Assembly (NCBI GenBank): GCA_002778195.1 | Contig: PCDI01000001.1 | Coordinates: 3,931,869-3,995,868, forward strand | From: Raffaelea ambrosiae | Lineage: Eukaryota; Ascomycota; Sordariomycetes; Ophiostomatales; Ophiostomataceae | Reading direction: 5' to 3' | DNA: 64,000 nt | In this document: piece after piece, positions 23,201 to 33,536 of the stretch | Layout of the letters: each line of letters opens with the position of its first letter | Position numbering within the stretch: position 1 is the stretch's first letter | Translations under genes and position numbers: made by a program | Notes under the pieces: generated by a model | The model's database searches: none | What the model was told of the DNA's origin: nothing | What the model saw: only the letters and a program-made list of their open reading frames with translations

Positions 23201-25663
23201 TCAACCAGGTGCTGGGGGCCCAGGAGGTCCGAGTACTTGGTGGCAATCTGGACAACGGACTGCAGGTTCTGGCGAATGTTGTGCTTCATCATGGCATCGA
23301 GGCAGTCGAGCGACTGCCCGACAGACAGCTTGCCGAAGAAGGTGGTGAGCCACTCCGGGTCGAAGTCGGCCGTGCCGGGAACGTTAATCACGACACGCTT
23401 GACCGCAGCAGGGTCCTCGTAGAGATCCAGGGCCCACCGGTACAGGCCAGCCTGTTCGCAGAGGGAGGCGATGCGAGCCTTGTCGAAGTGCGAGAACATC
23501 TGGTTGCTCAGGATGGCGTCGGCAACCTGGGGCGCGTTCAGGAGGTTCATCTCCAAGAGACGCGTCTGCAGGTGGCCCTGCTCTGGCTTGTTCTCCTTGA
23601 GAGCGTCGATGAGGAAGGCGGTGACCTGGGGAAGCAGGCTCTGGGACTGGAAGACGTCCACGGCGCGCTCGAGGTCGATGAGCGGGCCGCCCTCGTTGTT
23701 GGCCAGCATGGTGGCAAACTCGACGGCCTTGTCGGGGTTGGCCCGGGCCACGTGCTGCAGAAGCTGCAGGTAGTCTGGCTGGTACCCGGACTGGGTGGCA
23801 TACGGGATGATCTCGGTGAAGCGGCCGGCCTGGGCAAGCGCCGCAACGACCTTGTGGGGCACCTGGGCCTTGAGGTAGACGCGGAGGGCCAGGGCCAGGT
23901 CCAGCGGGCGGACCAGGTCACCGAGCTGCTCGGAGCAGTAGAGCTTGTCCTCCTTGGCCCACTTCTCGAGGAGCTCTGTGCGCTTCTGGGCAACGACGGG
24001 TTGGGCCAGCTCGAGCGTCTCCGTCATGTTCAGGCCGCCCTTGTCGAGCAGCAGACCAAAGTACTGGAGGATGTATGACATCTGGCCGGGCTGCTGGGGC
24101 AGACGCTTGAACTTCTCGATCGTCTCGTGCGTGCGCAGGAAGCCCTGGGGGGAGTTGGCGGCCACGCGAGCAGCCTCGACAAAGTTGCCGGTGCTGAAGA
24201 GCTGGTCGAACTTGCGGGCGTACAGGGGCTCAGCGCCGGGAAGGTCGCCCCGCGAGGCAATCTTAATGGCCAAGTCGGTGTTGGCCGGGTTCTGCAGGAG
24301 ATACGGGATGATGGTGGAGTCGTCGACCTTGACGGAGAGGGTCTGGCCCTTGCGGTTGATGCCGACAACGCCGGTGGAGTCGCCGTCGATGGTGGACACG
24401 AAGATGGTCTCGCTGGACATGCGGTTCATGAAGATGCAGGTGCCGGTCTCGATGTCGTAGAGGTGGATGAAGCCGTACTTGGTGATGAGGTAGACGATGC
24501 CGTACTTCTGCGACACCTGGACGGCAACGGGGAAGTCGTTGACGGCCTCGGCCGGGAAGTAGACGTCGACAGCCTTCTTGGGGAAGGCCGGGTTGGCCTC
24601 GGGCTTGTCGACCTCGACAATGTGCAGCTTCGCGTGGGCGGCCGTCCGGACGGCGAAGACGAAGAGCTTGGACGGCTGTGGCGCGCCTTCCAGCTGGAAT
24701 GTGGCAAAGGAGGCAGCGTGGCCCTCGATGGCCTGGCTGACGCCCCGTTCTTTCGAGTAGAGCTGGACGGAGCCGACGACGCGTCCCTGCTGCTGGGAGA
24801 TGCCGACGACGGCCATCCACTTGCCGTCGTCGTCGACGCGGTAGTTGATGATTTGGCAGGCCTGCAACGATGAAGAAAAGGGGGATGTGTCAGCCTGGGC
24901 ACCCGAGACAGAGCAGAGGGGTTGTTGTGGTTTGCTTGTTGCGGCGGTGCGTCTTCTGCGGGCAGTTTCTCCGGGCGGGTTGCTCCTCTGGTGTTGGGGC
25001 TGGTCTGGCTGATCTGGCCGGTTGGGTGGGGTGGGGAGGGACTTACGCTCATGGCGGCATTTCGCTTGAAGACCTCAACAGGGGTACGGTTGGCCTCGAA
25101 GACGTCCCAGTGGTGGACGCCGGTCTCGGTGACGAGGCCGATGGCCGACTCGCTGATCCACTTCCAATAGACGACGTCCTCGTTTGTGGTGGCCGAGTTC
25201 AGCTTGGCCTTCTTCTCCAGGTCGAAGATCTGAAGGGTTCTTGACTGGGCACGCAGCGCGATGACGGGGCGCGACCAGTGCATGATGGCACTGTCGGCCT
25301 TGATGCCCCGGCGCATGACATTGCTGATGTTGTGCAGGTCGACAATGACAACCTCGGGTGAGGCGGTTTCGCTCTTCTTCTCGCGCACGCAGACGTACTT
25401 GTCGGACTCTAGTGTCTGTTGGTAGGGGGGGAAAGAGAGAGAGCATACGTCAGCAACAGTAAACAGCAGCGAGGGCAACAAACGGGCGAGGAGCTTGGGG
25501 AAACGCGGCGGAAAACGCGGGAAACGCGTCACAGCACACGTCGGGCACCCGTCAGGAGGCGCGGAGAGAAACTAACGCAGGAGTTGAAGCCGATGGACGA
25601 GCTGTCGATGCCGAGCGAGGTGAGCTGGACGATCTCGCCCAGCTTGATCGGTAGCGGTGCCAT
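20202..25663 (-). CDS. chc1: Clathrin heavy chain
   Basis: Four exons on the minus strand, 25663..25577, 25415..25047, 24861..20629 and 20555..20202, encode 1680 aa, the normal length for the family. All junctions are phase 0 with GTTAGT/GTAAGT donors, and branch-like CTAAC precedes the last acceptor. The protein starts MAPLPIKLGEIVQL and continues into an N-terminal beta-propeller (about 1-360, including ESDKYVCVREK and MHWSRPVIALRA). The linker and seven clathrin heavy-chain repeats of paired helices follow over about 540-1560. The C-terminal trimerisation and tail segment carries QTKELAVIKADNEARK and ends PTGFGF. Clathrin heavy chain forms the triskelion coat at the trans-Golgi, endosomes and plasma membrane, together with light chain and adaptors, which are not in this window. 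Three of the four exons are short and 5' or 3' terminal, as is common for this gene in fungi. Confidence 0.98.
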
Positions 25664-27295
25664 TTTGGCGGTCGGACTGTGTGGGAAAGCTCGAGAATAG
25701 CTCTGCGCTGGGGTGCGCCGCCGAAAGGGGGATGTTCGTCAGGGAGCAAATGACTCAGACACCAGGAAAGGCGATGGCGACAGGTCGAGAAGGAAATGGC
25801 CGGAGAAGAGGAGGGGGGGGGAGAAGAAAGAAGATCGCGAACTGGCCGAAAAGGAGAAAAGGGGCCAAAAGTCAACAGCTTGCCGCACCAAGCGGCAAAT
25901 ACGCTGTGCGGTTGGGGTGAAGAGCAAAAAAAAAAGTACGAAAAGCTGGAAAAAGAACGAAAATTAAAAGACAGATTCGAAGAAGAGAAGCTGTATGTGC
26001 ACACCTCGACAGCAAATCGAGGGTAGATTTGATGATGAATGTGGAGTAAAGAAGAGAAGGGAGAGAGAGACTTGCGGATCTGAAGAGAAGATGAAATGAG
26101 GTGTACCGTAGCCTCTATTTTTTAGGGGTCGTGTCGTCTGGTTTGTTTGCTCCCTGGCAGGATCCAGCTGGGACCTGTGCACGGACCAGCCAGGGGTGAA
26201 TAAGCGGTAGCTATGGTGTCACGTGTGGCGCTGCTGTTGGTCCTGATTGAATATGGATGGAGAATACGAGCCATTGGCAGTTGCGGCAGAATCTATGGAG
26301 GACCATGGAGTTGGCCTTGCATGGGCTTTCACGAATGATTTGCAAGGCCCGTTGGACAAGAATGCGAAGCTGCAACACAGCTGTGACGAGGCAGCCAGAA
26401 ACAACAGAGCTGCCTCCCCATCCAAAACGGCTTTCGCAGAGCAATTTGTTTTAGGCAGCCACAAAGCGGGCAACTGTAGCTGGTTGTGCCGTTCCGCAGT
26501 GACGCAAGCGCCCGAACGCCTGGCGCTCCGGTCGCATGGGACAACGGAGCTGTCAAAGCACACGTAGTCACTAGTTCACGTCGAAGACTGGGGTTTGAGA
26601 CTACGATTTTCAAGAAGACAGACTGGAACATGATGAGATTGGCAGAGACCAGACAACCAGGGACCAAGATGAGTCCGCGAGTCTCCACGACACATGACCT
26701 TCCATTCAACCTCTCTCGAAACTGTCCCCTTGTCCTCTCGCGTTCCCATCTCTGCCAGACATACACACGTTCGCTTCATGTTTGCATGGAAATGTTCGAC
26801 CAACCATTGCGACCCCTCCCACGGCCCAAGAGGACACAGGAAAGCACCGCACCCAAGATTGTTCAATATTGTTTTCGTTCTCCGTTCGAAAATGAAGGTG
26901 ATTGCGTCATGGATCCGCCTCTCGAACATGCGTCCGGGGGAACCTCATCATCGCGAATACATCTATATGAACGTGGAAAATTGCGTTGTAAATTTAATAT
27001 GAAGAAAAGAAAAGAAGGAAAAAAATTTCCAAAAACCCCAAGCGCCGACGAAAACGTATTTTTATCTGATGTGGATTTTTGAAAAAGTGGGGTGTGTTTC
27101 TGCCTCAGGCATGACTTCTGGTGTGCCCCATAATTTCAGGAACCGAGTTGCAATAAAGCGGGTCCTCCCTCGCCTACGAGCGGCCTCGTGTTATTACGGC
27201 CGAATCACCAAACAAGGAGTGGTGGGTTTGTCCATCGGCCATTGCGACCATTGCGACCACGATTGAGCGGTTCGGTTCACCTTCGACAGACCACC
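25664..27295. other. Divergent intergenic region between clathrin and DUF1640 genes
   Basis: This holds the two divergent promoters. The first 400 bp upstream of the clathrin ATG is purine-rich on the + strand (CT-rich 5' leader on the - strand). A 104-codon ATG frame at 26,253-26,567 (+) begins MDGEYEPLAVAAESMED but shows no domain and was not called. Confidence 0.5.
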
Positions 27296-28156
27296 ATGGC
27301 CGCGCTGCAACAGTCTTCTCTTCCGAGGTTCCTCCTCCCGCGCCTCAGCTGGGCCACGCCTCTCGGGCGGCCAGCATCGTTCTCGCCATGGCGCCAACCA
27401 CCGGCGCCGAAACCGCGGCTGGACCTGCTGCCGGCCTCGGCTGCGGCCCTCTCGACCTGGGCGATAGCGCCCCCCCCTCGTCGCTGCTGGCCCGACGGCC
27501 GGCACGCCTCTGCGCCGTGGCCCCGGCGAAAGAAGACTGCGGCGACGCTGTCAGCCTCCTCTCTTGTCCCGCGTTGGGCCTTTCGCGCCTTCCACGCCTC
27601 GGCGCCGCGTCGCCGCGACCACCACTTTGACACGCTCAAGTTCGTGCAGCGCCTCAAGAGCGAGGGCTTCACCGAGGACCAGTCGGTCGCGATGATGAAG
27701 GTGCTCAACGATGTGATCGAGGAGAGCATCCAAAACCTCACGCGCACCATGGTGCTCCGCGAAGACGCGGCCAAGGCGACCTACACGCAAAAAGTCGACT
27801 TTGCCAAGCTGCGCAGCGAGCTCCTGTCGGCCGACAGCACGGAAAGCAACACGACCAAGGCAGCGCACGAGCGGCTGGCCAACGACATTGCCAAGTTCAA
27901 CAGCCGGCTGCGCGACGAGGTCGGCCGGACGCAGGCGAGCGTGCGGCTGGACCTGAATCTGGAAAAGGGGCGGATCCGCGAAGAGGCGGTGGGCCAGGAG
28001 CTCAAAGTCAAGGAGACGGAGACCAAGATCGAGCAAGAGGTGGCGCTGCTGCGGCAGCAGCTGGAGACGGTCAAGTTCCAGACGCTGCAGTGGCTCATGG
28101 GCGTGTGCACCGGCTTTGCAGCGCTGATGCTGGGTGCGTGGCGGTTGTTTATGTAA
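27296..28156 (+). CDS. Mitochondrial inner-membrane coiled-coil protein, DUF1640 (FMP32/MCUR1-CCDC90 family)
   Basis: One exon of 286 aa. The ATG at 27,296 has an ideal context (CCACCATGG); the frame is open further upstream but without a better start. Residues 1 to about 105 are rich in Arg, Ala and Ser with few acidic residues, typical of a mitochondrial presequence. From about residue 110 the DUF1640 domain begins (FDTLKFVQRLKSEGFTEDQS), followed by long heptad-like helices (about 150-260). A C-terminal membrane helix (WLMGVCTGFAALMLGAWRLF) lies in the last 24 residues. This is the standard architecture of the yeast Fmp32/YPR116-like and animal CCDC90/MCUR1 family, proposed to scaffold respiratory-chain or uniporter assembly. 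The exact role in fungi is not settled. Confidence 0.93.
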   Translation: MAALQQSSLPRFLLPRLSWATPLGRPASFSPWRQPPAPKPRLDLLPASAAALSTWAIAPPPRRCWPDGRHASAPWPRRKKTAATLSASSLVPRWAFRAFHASAPRRRDHHFDTLKFVQRLKSEGFTEDQSVAMMKVLNDVIEESIQNLTRTMVLREDAAKATYTQKVDFAKLRSELLSADSTESNTTKAAHERLANDIAKFNSRLRDEVGRTQASVRLDLNLEKGRIREEAVGQELKVKETETKIEQEVALLRQQLETVKFQTLQWLMGVCTGFAALMLGAWRLFM

Positions 28157-29127
28157 AGGGGGGTGTATATTGACCCAGGGGGGGGGGGGGGGGGGTGGGC
28201 GAGAGGGACGCTTTTCTTACTACACACCACAAAAGGTATTATTATCAACGGACACATGGGACAGGGCGTTACGGGAGGGTTCACACAAAAACGAAAATGT
28301 TCAGGATACACAATGATTTTGCATAAAGAGAGCATCCAACAATTACGTACATGCACATGGAAGAGAACGGCATGTAAGTATGAATAGAATGACGGCTACA
28401 AAGACACGGACAAAGATATGAATTTCAAGCATTGTATAAGAAGACGAGGAGAAATAGAAAGACGTTCCATGCGTAAACTGTATTCATGATGAGGGAAAAG
28501 TGGCGAGGCGGGTGAAGAGGTTGTCCTCTTCTTGCGCGACACCTAGTAATAAATAATGTAAGACGCCCGCCCTTGCTATGAAGAAAATTAAAGAGAGAAA
28601 GATCATTCATATGTCTCTGTGCCGTGGCTGTCCCTGTCTCGTGATGAGAGCAGGAGGCAACGCGGAGAACGGGGCCGTTGTCAAAAGAATCGAAAACCCT
28701 GGGGTGAAAAAAAAACCCGGAGCAGAAAATCAACCATAAAAAAAGAGAGAATTCATCAGACGATTGCCAATCCTCTCAATTCTCTGTCTTTTTTGCTTGT
28801 TGCTTATCCAAGCCTTCCACCCACCGCTCGTATGCCGAAAGCTGCCTCCCCAGTCCCCTTTCCTTTCCTGTTTTTTTTTTTCTGCTCGTGTTTCTTTTCT
28901 GTTGTACAGTATCATGTATACAGGACAGGAAAAAAAATCAAATGAGGGAAGACCCTTTTCTGTTGTGGTCGAAGACGCTGCATGGTAGTCCCAAGGTCAG
29001 CCCAAGAGATCCCCGTGAGTGATGGAGATCGATAAGTGTTTCATGAAAATCCTCTCTTTTCTCCTTGACTTACCTGTCTTGCTTTTCCTCTCTCTGGGTG
29101 TTCCCCCTTGTTTCCTCCCCGAGACGC
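28157..29127. other. Intergenic region between converging DUF1640 and pheromone genes
   Basis: The two flanking genes converge, so both 3' UTRs should be here. An 18-base G run occurs just after the DUF1640 stop. Nothing else recognisable was seen. Confidence 0.6.
28180..28197. repeat. Poly(G) tract in 3' UTR
   Basis: An uninterrupted run of about 18 G immediately downstream of the DUF1640 stop codon, which would lie in its transcript. Such a run can form a G-quadruplex and is also prone to sequencing error. Confidence 0.85.
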
Positions 29128-29925
29128 TTACTGGACCATGTCCAGGACGTTGCGAGCAGCGTTGTGCATGGCGTGGAGATCGCGGCGGGCCATGGCACAG
29201 GCCTCGCCCGGGGCGTGGCAGCGGGTCTCAATGTCGCGCTTCCAGCACGGCTGGCCTACCCACAGACACCACTTGGGCTCGATTTTGCCGGCCTCGGGGC
29301 TGGCCTCGCGCTTGGCGGCGGCCACGAACGATTCTTCGTCGCGCGCATAGACGGGCAGGGGCGCAAAGTCGCGCTTGCTGACCTCGGGGTCGGCATGGAA
29401 GCCCTCGATGCTCCGGACAATGGCCTCGGCGGCGCGCTTGGCCACGAGAAGAGCGTGGCTGTCGCTGTCTGCGGGCGCGGGCGCGGGCGCGGGCTCGCGC
29501 TTGTCCTTGGTCGCCGCAGGCGTGGCTGTGGGGTCAACAGCAGGAGGAAAAGGAAAATTATCCCAGGAGTAGGGAAAGCCATAGGCCGGGGGGTATGTGT
29601 GGTTACCAAGGTTCAAGGCGCCGTAGAAGCTGCGCGGGTCTTTCTGGGTGCTGGCGACAATGCCGGCAAGGTCGTCGAGGCCGCGGCGGACGGCATCCGC
29701 AACCTCGACGCCGCGGCGGGCGATACCCGCGGACGAGACGTCGGCGCTGGTGAGGTCGCGCGTGTCCTTGATGGCCGTGTGGAAAGCCTCGGCCACACGC
29801 TTGACCTTCCAGCAGGGCTGGCCCACCCACAGACACCAGGCCTCCGGGCTCCGTTCAGCGACGGAGCTGGCAGTGGCGGCAGTGGCACCCATGGCCAGGA
29901 GGCCGAAGAGGGCGGTGGTCTTCAT
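29128..29925 (-). CDS. ppg1: Alpha-factor-type peptide pheromone precursor with two WCLWVGQPCW copies
   Basis: A single exon of 265 aa. It has a signal peptide (MKTTALFGLLAMGATAATA), then a first pheromone decapeptide WCLWVGQPCW at residues 30-39 (29,809-29,838) followed by KVKR. A long pro-region has Lys-Arg sites (SKRDF, AAKREA). A second identical decapeptide (29,242-29,271) is followed by KR. A C-terminal tail, TRCHAPGEACAMARRDLHAM, keeps the C-x6-C spacing of the pheromone without its tryptophans. Sordariomycete precursors of this kind (Neurospora ccg-4/mfa-1, Cryphonectria and Magnaporthe homologues) are cut by a Kex2-type protease and trimmed by a dipeptidyl aminopeptidase to a disulphide-closed peptide that activates the Ste2-type receptor (pre-2). 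The CWKVKRVAEAF and DLHAMHNAARNVLD blocks also match that family. Only two mature copies is low, and the LWV core is not one I recall. Confidence 0.94.
   Translation of the reverse strand: MKTTALFGLLAMGATAATASSVAERSPEAWCLWVGQPCWKVKRVAEAFHTAIKDTRDLTSADVSSAGIARRGVEVADAVRRGLDDLAGIVASTQKDPRSFYGALNLGNHTYPPAYGFPYSWDNFPFPPAVDPTATPAATKDKREPAPAPAPADSDSHALLVAKRAAEAIVRSIEGFHADPEVSKRDFAPLPVYARDEESFVAAAKREASPEAGKIEPKWCLWVGQPCWKRDIETRCHAPGEACAMARRDLHAMHNAARNVLDMVQ
29242..29271 (-). other. Second mature pheromone repeat WCLWVGQPCW
   Basis: Thirty bases encode the decapeptide identical to the first copy, preceded by Lys and followed by Lys-Arg. The two copies differ at synonymous positions, so the duplication is not very recent or has been under protein-level selection. 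Confidence 0.9.
29809..29838 (-). other. First mature pheromone repeat WCLWVGQPCW
   Basis: Thirty bases encode the decapeptide directly after the signal and short pro-segment (ERSPEA) and before KVKR, the expected Kex2-type site. Confidence 0.9.
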
Positions 29926-32108
29926 TTTGGAAGGAGGGTTTCAAGAGAAAAGAGGGTCTTGAAGATGTAGTTGGATGTTTGAAAACACGGTGTGCAGATG
30001 CAGATCTTGATATTGGCAAAGAGCTCTTGTCTTTTTGATCGGTGCTGAGTTGTCGAGTCGATAAAGAGATTCAAAACATCAGGCAAGGACAGGTGGCCAA
30101 GGTGTGTGTCTTATATCTGGGAAGCCGGGTGTGGAAATCAAGCTGGCGGTGGCGCACTATTGGGCTGCTTCGAGGTCTATTGACGACCAAGAGTAGTTGG
30201 CCACCAGCGAGCAGCAACAGCAACAACAGCAAATAACCAACTTTCACCCTCCTTTTTTTCTTGGCTCATCACGACTTCCCTTCATCCCTCGACCCCCTCC
30301 TTTTTTTTCGCTTTTCTAGTTGCCTTAGCCTCTCTGCACTTGCTCACGGACCATCGCGATTGCTGCTACCAACTCGCCACAGTTGGTATCAAGAGAGATT
30401 TTCATTGTTCTTCTTTGATTTTATTCAGCCCCCGAAGAGGAAAATCAAGATCAGAGACGCAGAATGCAACGTACCCTGGGCAAGACCGACACAGCCGGGC
30501 AGCGCCTGGGGGAGAAATGTTGGACGAGATCATCATGGCGAGAGAGAGAGGAGAATAACGCCCTCTCCCCCCTTTGTTTGTCCGTTTACATGATATTGTA
30601 AATGATCAATCAATAAAATAAAATAAAAAGGCAATGTGCATCTTCCAGCTTCACTAGCTCGTCCTCGATTACTACTTTTGGCCTCTGTGACAAGAGGGGT
30701 AGCAAGCGCAGGGAGCTTGGTCGTTGGCAAAAAGTCACCAGGTTTTTTTCTTTTTTTCTGGTCGTGTTTTTGAAGCTCTATTGATACCCCAATCGGGTAA
30801 TTCGCACAACCCCTGACAGATGTCAACACCCAACCCACCTAACCTACCTACCTACCTACCCTTCGCCCCCATAGAAACAAGGGCACAAAAAAGAACGGTC
30901 TAATAGCCGGTGCCACTCTGCGACGACATGCCCCTGCTGCTGCTGTTGCAATCAATACGAGCAACTGCCGTTTGGACCCTGCGTATGGCGAGCACCTCTA
31001 AAAATAATGCGGGCGCAGGAGATTCTAAGGAGACACAAGGCAGAACAAAAGAAAACCTGACGATGAGAGGACCAAGATCTGTGTCAGGGGGGGGGGGGGA
31101 AGAAACGAAACTAAGCGAACTTTTCTATCCACAAAGAAGGCTCATATGAATGCGTTCAAACATTCAAACGGCCAAGCATGGTGTTTGTTCCAGATTAAAG
31201 GCGTTTGTTTTGCGATGGACCACGCAAGCAAGCTAGCAGGGCACATGAACACATCCTCCAGAGATGGGCCAAGGCTGCGTCAACACAGACACACCGATCC
31301 TCGGACACATTCTCCCACAAGGTGTCGTTCTTGGGCCGGACACACACCGCTCACAGCACATCCCTTTCTTCCTCCTCGTCTTCGCTCACGCCGAGGATGG
31401 AGGGGAAAGAAGGAAGCAGGAAAGCAATAGCCGTCTTTGCCAGGGCTTGTTCTTTTTTTTTGTGGCCAGACCCTGCCAGGATTTCCCTTCTTTCTGGCCA
31501 GACCTCGCCAGGCTTTTCCTTCTTTCTGGCCAGACCTCGACAGGCCGAGTTTCCTGGACCGCGCGTCGTTCTAGCCTCAAGTTCCTTCTCTTAGACTCAT
31601 TCTCTCGTCGTATCTTGTCGTATCATGCCACCTGTTTTGTCGTCGTCACAAGCCCAACGGCTGACCGCATCCCGAGACGTCCACACATCCGCAGGGATGC
31701 ACTGCTGGCAAGCTGGAGGCCAGTGATGCTTTGCGCCTCTCCGCTCCACGGAGTGCCACCGGCTTTATTTCCGGCCATGTATGCGTGCATTTGTTTCTTC
31801 TTGGCTCTTTGTCTTTACGTTTTGTTCAATGTTGTATTTTCTTTCCCCTTCAGTGTAGCTATGCAAATGACAGATCAGGTCGTCCAAAAAAAAAAATCAA
31901 ATCAAACCAAATCAAAACCCTCGTTGCTCCTTTAGGAAGTTTTCCTGGCCTTGGTCCTATTCATGCAATTCGTCAATAAGACAACCAATGCTGTTTCTCC
32001 CTTTTTGTTTTTGTCCCCCAGCCCTCTTTTTATTGTATTTAATTTTATCCCTCCCCCCTCAAACGCAGCCCAACCCGACCCAACCCAACCCAAACCAACC
32101 CCATATCC
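29926..32108. other. Intergenic region upstream of the pheromone gene
   Basis: The first few hundred bases should be the pheromone promoter; on the minus strand a TATA-like ATATAA lies at about 30,108-30,113, roughly 190 bp before the ATG. Farther on there is a (CCTA)n run at 30,838-30,860, a 12-base G run near 31,086, a 32-bp tandem repeat at 31,463 and an (ACCCA)n-like tract at about 32,068-32,100 next to the SET gene stop. No coding signal was found. Confidence 0.5.
31463..31554. repeat. 32-bp tandem repeat, about 2.9 copies
   Basis: Units start with TGGCCAGACC at 31,463, 31,495 and 31,527, exactly 32 bp apart, each with a TTCTTTC-type pyrimidine end. They are adjacent, with no unique spacers, so this is a minisatellite and not a CRISPR array. 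Confidence 0.85.
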
Positions 32109-33536
32109 TTATTCAGTATCAGTCAACGTCTGCACCGCCTGGGCCACCATGGTCTCGATCTGGTGCCAGCGCTGGGCCAACAAGGCTCGCTGGCTCTCGG
32201 TGCCGACGTTTTCCTGGGCGAGCTGCTCAATCGCGTCCAGGGCCGCGTGCGCCTCCTCGGCCATGTCGTCCAGACACTCCATCCACAGCTCATCCACACG
32301 CGCCTGGGACAGCGCACTGTTGCCATTTCTTATGGTGCCGCCATTTGTTGTTGCTGCGGCTGCTGCTGCTGCTGGAGGCGCCGCCCCGCCGTTGTCCAAA
32401 AACTGCAGCCATGCCGTCCGCTGCGTCTCCCCACACAGGATCCGCCGCAGGGCCACCTGCGTGCGGTAGCAGCCGCCGGGCGTGGCCGCGTCGACCATGT
32501 AGCGGCCCAGGAAGCCGGCCTCGTCGAGGTCGTCACGCTGGACGCGGGTGAGCCGCGGCAGGATGGCCGAGTCGAGGGCGACCTCGTCCCAGCGGTTGCC
32601 GCCGCCACCGCCGCCGCCGCCGCCGCCGCTGCCGCTCGTGTCTGCGCTGTTCGCGAGGATGAAGCCGTACTCCACCAGCAGGGCATCGTTGGCGTGGCCG
32701 CCGTAGCTGATGGGCACCTCGTCGCCCTCGGCGTAGGCGCGGTCGGCCTCAAAGGTGAAGCCGGTGGCGTCGTAGGAGACGCGGCAGCCGTGGTCGGCCG
32801 CGTGGTTGAACAGGTCGGCAATGGGCTGCATGGCGATGCGGTCGTCGTGCTGGGGCAAGGCGGCCTCGGACCGCGGCGTGGTGTAGTAAAAGGTACGCGA
32901 GTTGACGAGCAGCCAGGCGTGGACATAGTCGGCATAGCGGCGCGCCGGGCTGCGCGTATGACTCCTCGTCTCGCCATGGACGCCTCCCCTGCTGTTGTGC
33001 TCCGCAAAGGCAGCCTTGACCCCGTCCCAGTCGCGCTGCAGCTTGGCCTGCTGCCGCACCAGGGCGTCCTTGGCTGGCCCGGGCAGGAGGGCCTGCAGCT
33101 CGGCGGGCCAGAGGAACGGCATGCCGGCCTCCAGGTCTTCGGGCGTGGGCAGCACCGCATCCCAGGCGGTATAGTCGCCGGTCTCGTCCAGGACCATGTG
33201 AGCCGCCAGGATGCCGTGGACGGAGACGTCCCGGTGGTCGAGCTTGCGCGAGACGGCCTTGGGCACGGTGTTGAGCGTCCGCAGAGCCCGTGTGGGCACG
33301 GCCAGGATGATCTCGCCTTGCTGTGGACCCGCGTGTGGCTAGTTAGTGACGGAGGACGGACAGACGGGGACAGACGTTGCACTCAAGGAGACAAAGAGAC
33401 TTTTGCCACGTACCTTGATGTCTCGGATGGACACTATGCCGTAGCCACGGCCGGGCAGTCTCCGGGGAGCAATGCCCGTCAACTCAATGCCCAGTTTGCT
33501 GGCATATTGCAGCAGCTCTCTCATCGTGGTATCCAT
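32109..33536 (-). CDS. SET-domain protein lysine methyltransferase (RBCMT/RKM type)
   Basis: Two exons, 33536..33414 and 33320..32109, give 444 aa. The intron has a GTACGT donor and a CTAACTAG branch with CAG acceptor, and the join is ...IRDIK/QGEIILAVP. The split SET domain begins at about residue 24 (PRRLPGRGYGIVSIRDIKQGE) and, after a helical insert, resumes with PIADLFNHAADHGCRV (about 205-220), which carries the conserved Asn-His of the AdoMet site. It then runs to EGDEVPISYGGHANDALLVEYGFIL (about 240-265), with the catalytic-type Tyr and the closing GF. A glycine tract of about 11 residues interrupts the protein soon after, and the C-terminal third resembles a RuBisCO-methyltransferase substrate-binding region. 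Members of this group in fungi methylate ribosomal proteins or elongation factors (Rkm, Efm). Which substrate applies here is not visible. Confidence 0.9.

Noticed and set aside
22033..24078. 681-codon frame antisense to clathrin heavy chain
   Set aside because: Val/Leu/Asp/Gly-rich mirror of clathrin codons with no independent features.
26253..26567. 104-codon ATG frame (MDGEYEPLAVAAESMED...)
   Set aside because: Plausible start but no homology cue, no conserved composition in the second half, and location inside a divergent promoter region.
31463..31554. Evenly spaced repeat considered as CRISPR
   Set aside because: Units are adjacent without unique spacers, and the genome is eukaryotic.
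32065..32100. CCCAACCC-type tract considered as telomeric repeat
   Set aside because: The unit is ACCCA/ACCCG rather than the fungal CCCTAA, and it is internal and short.
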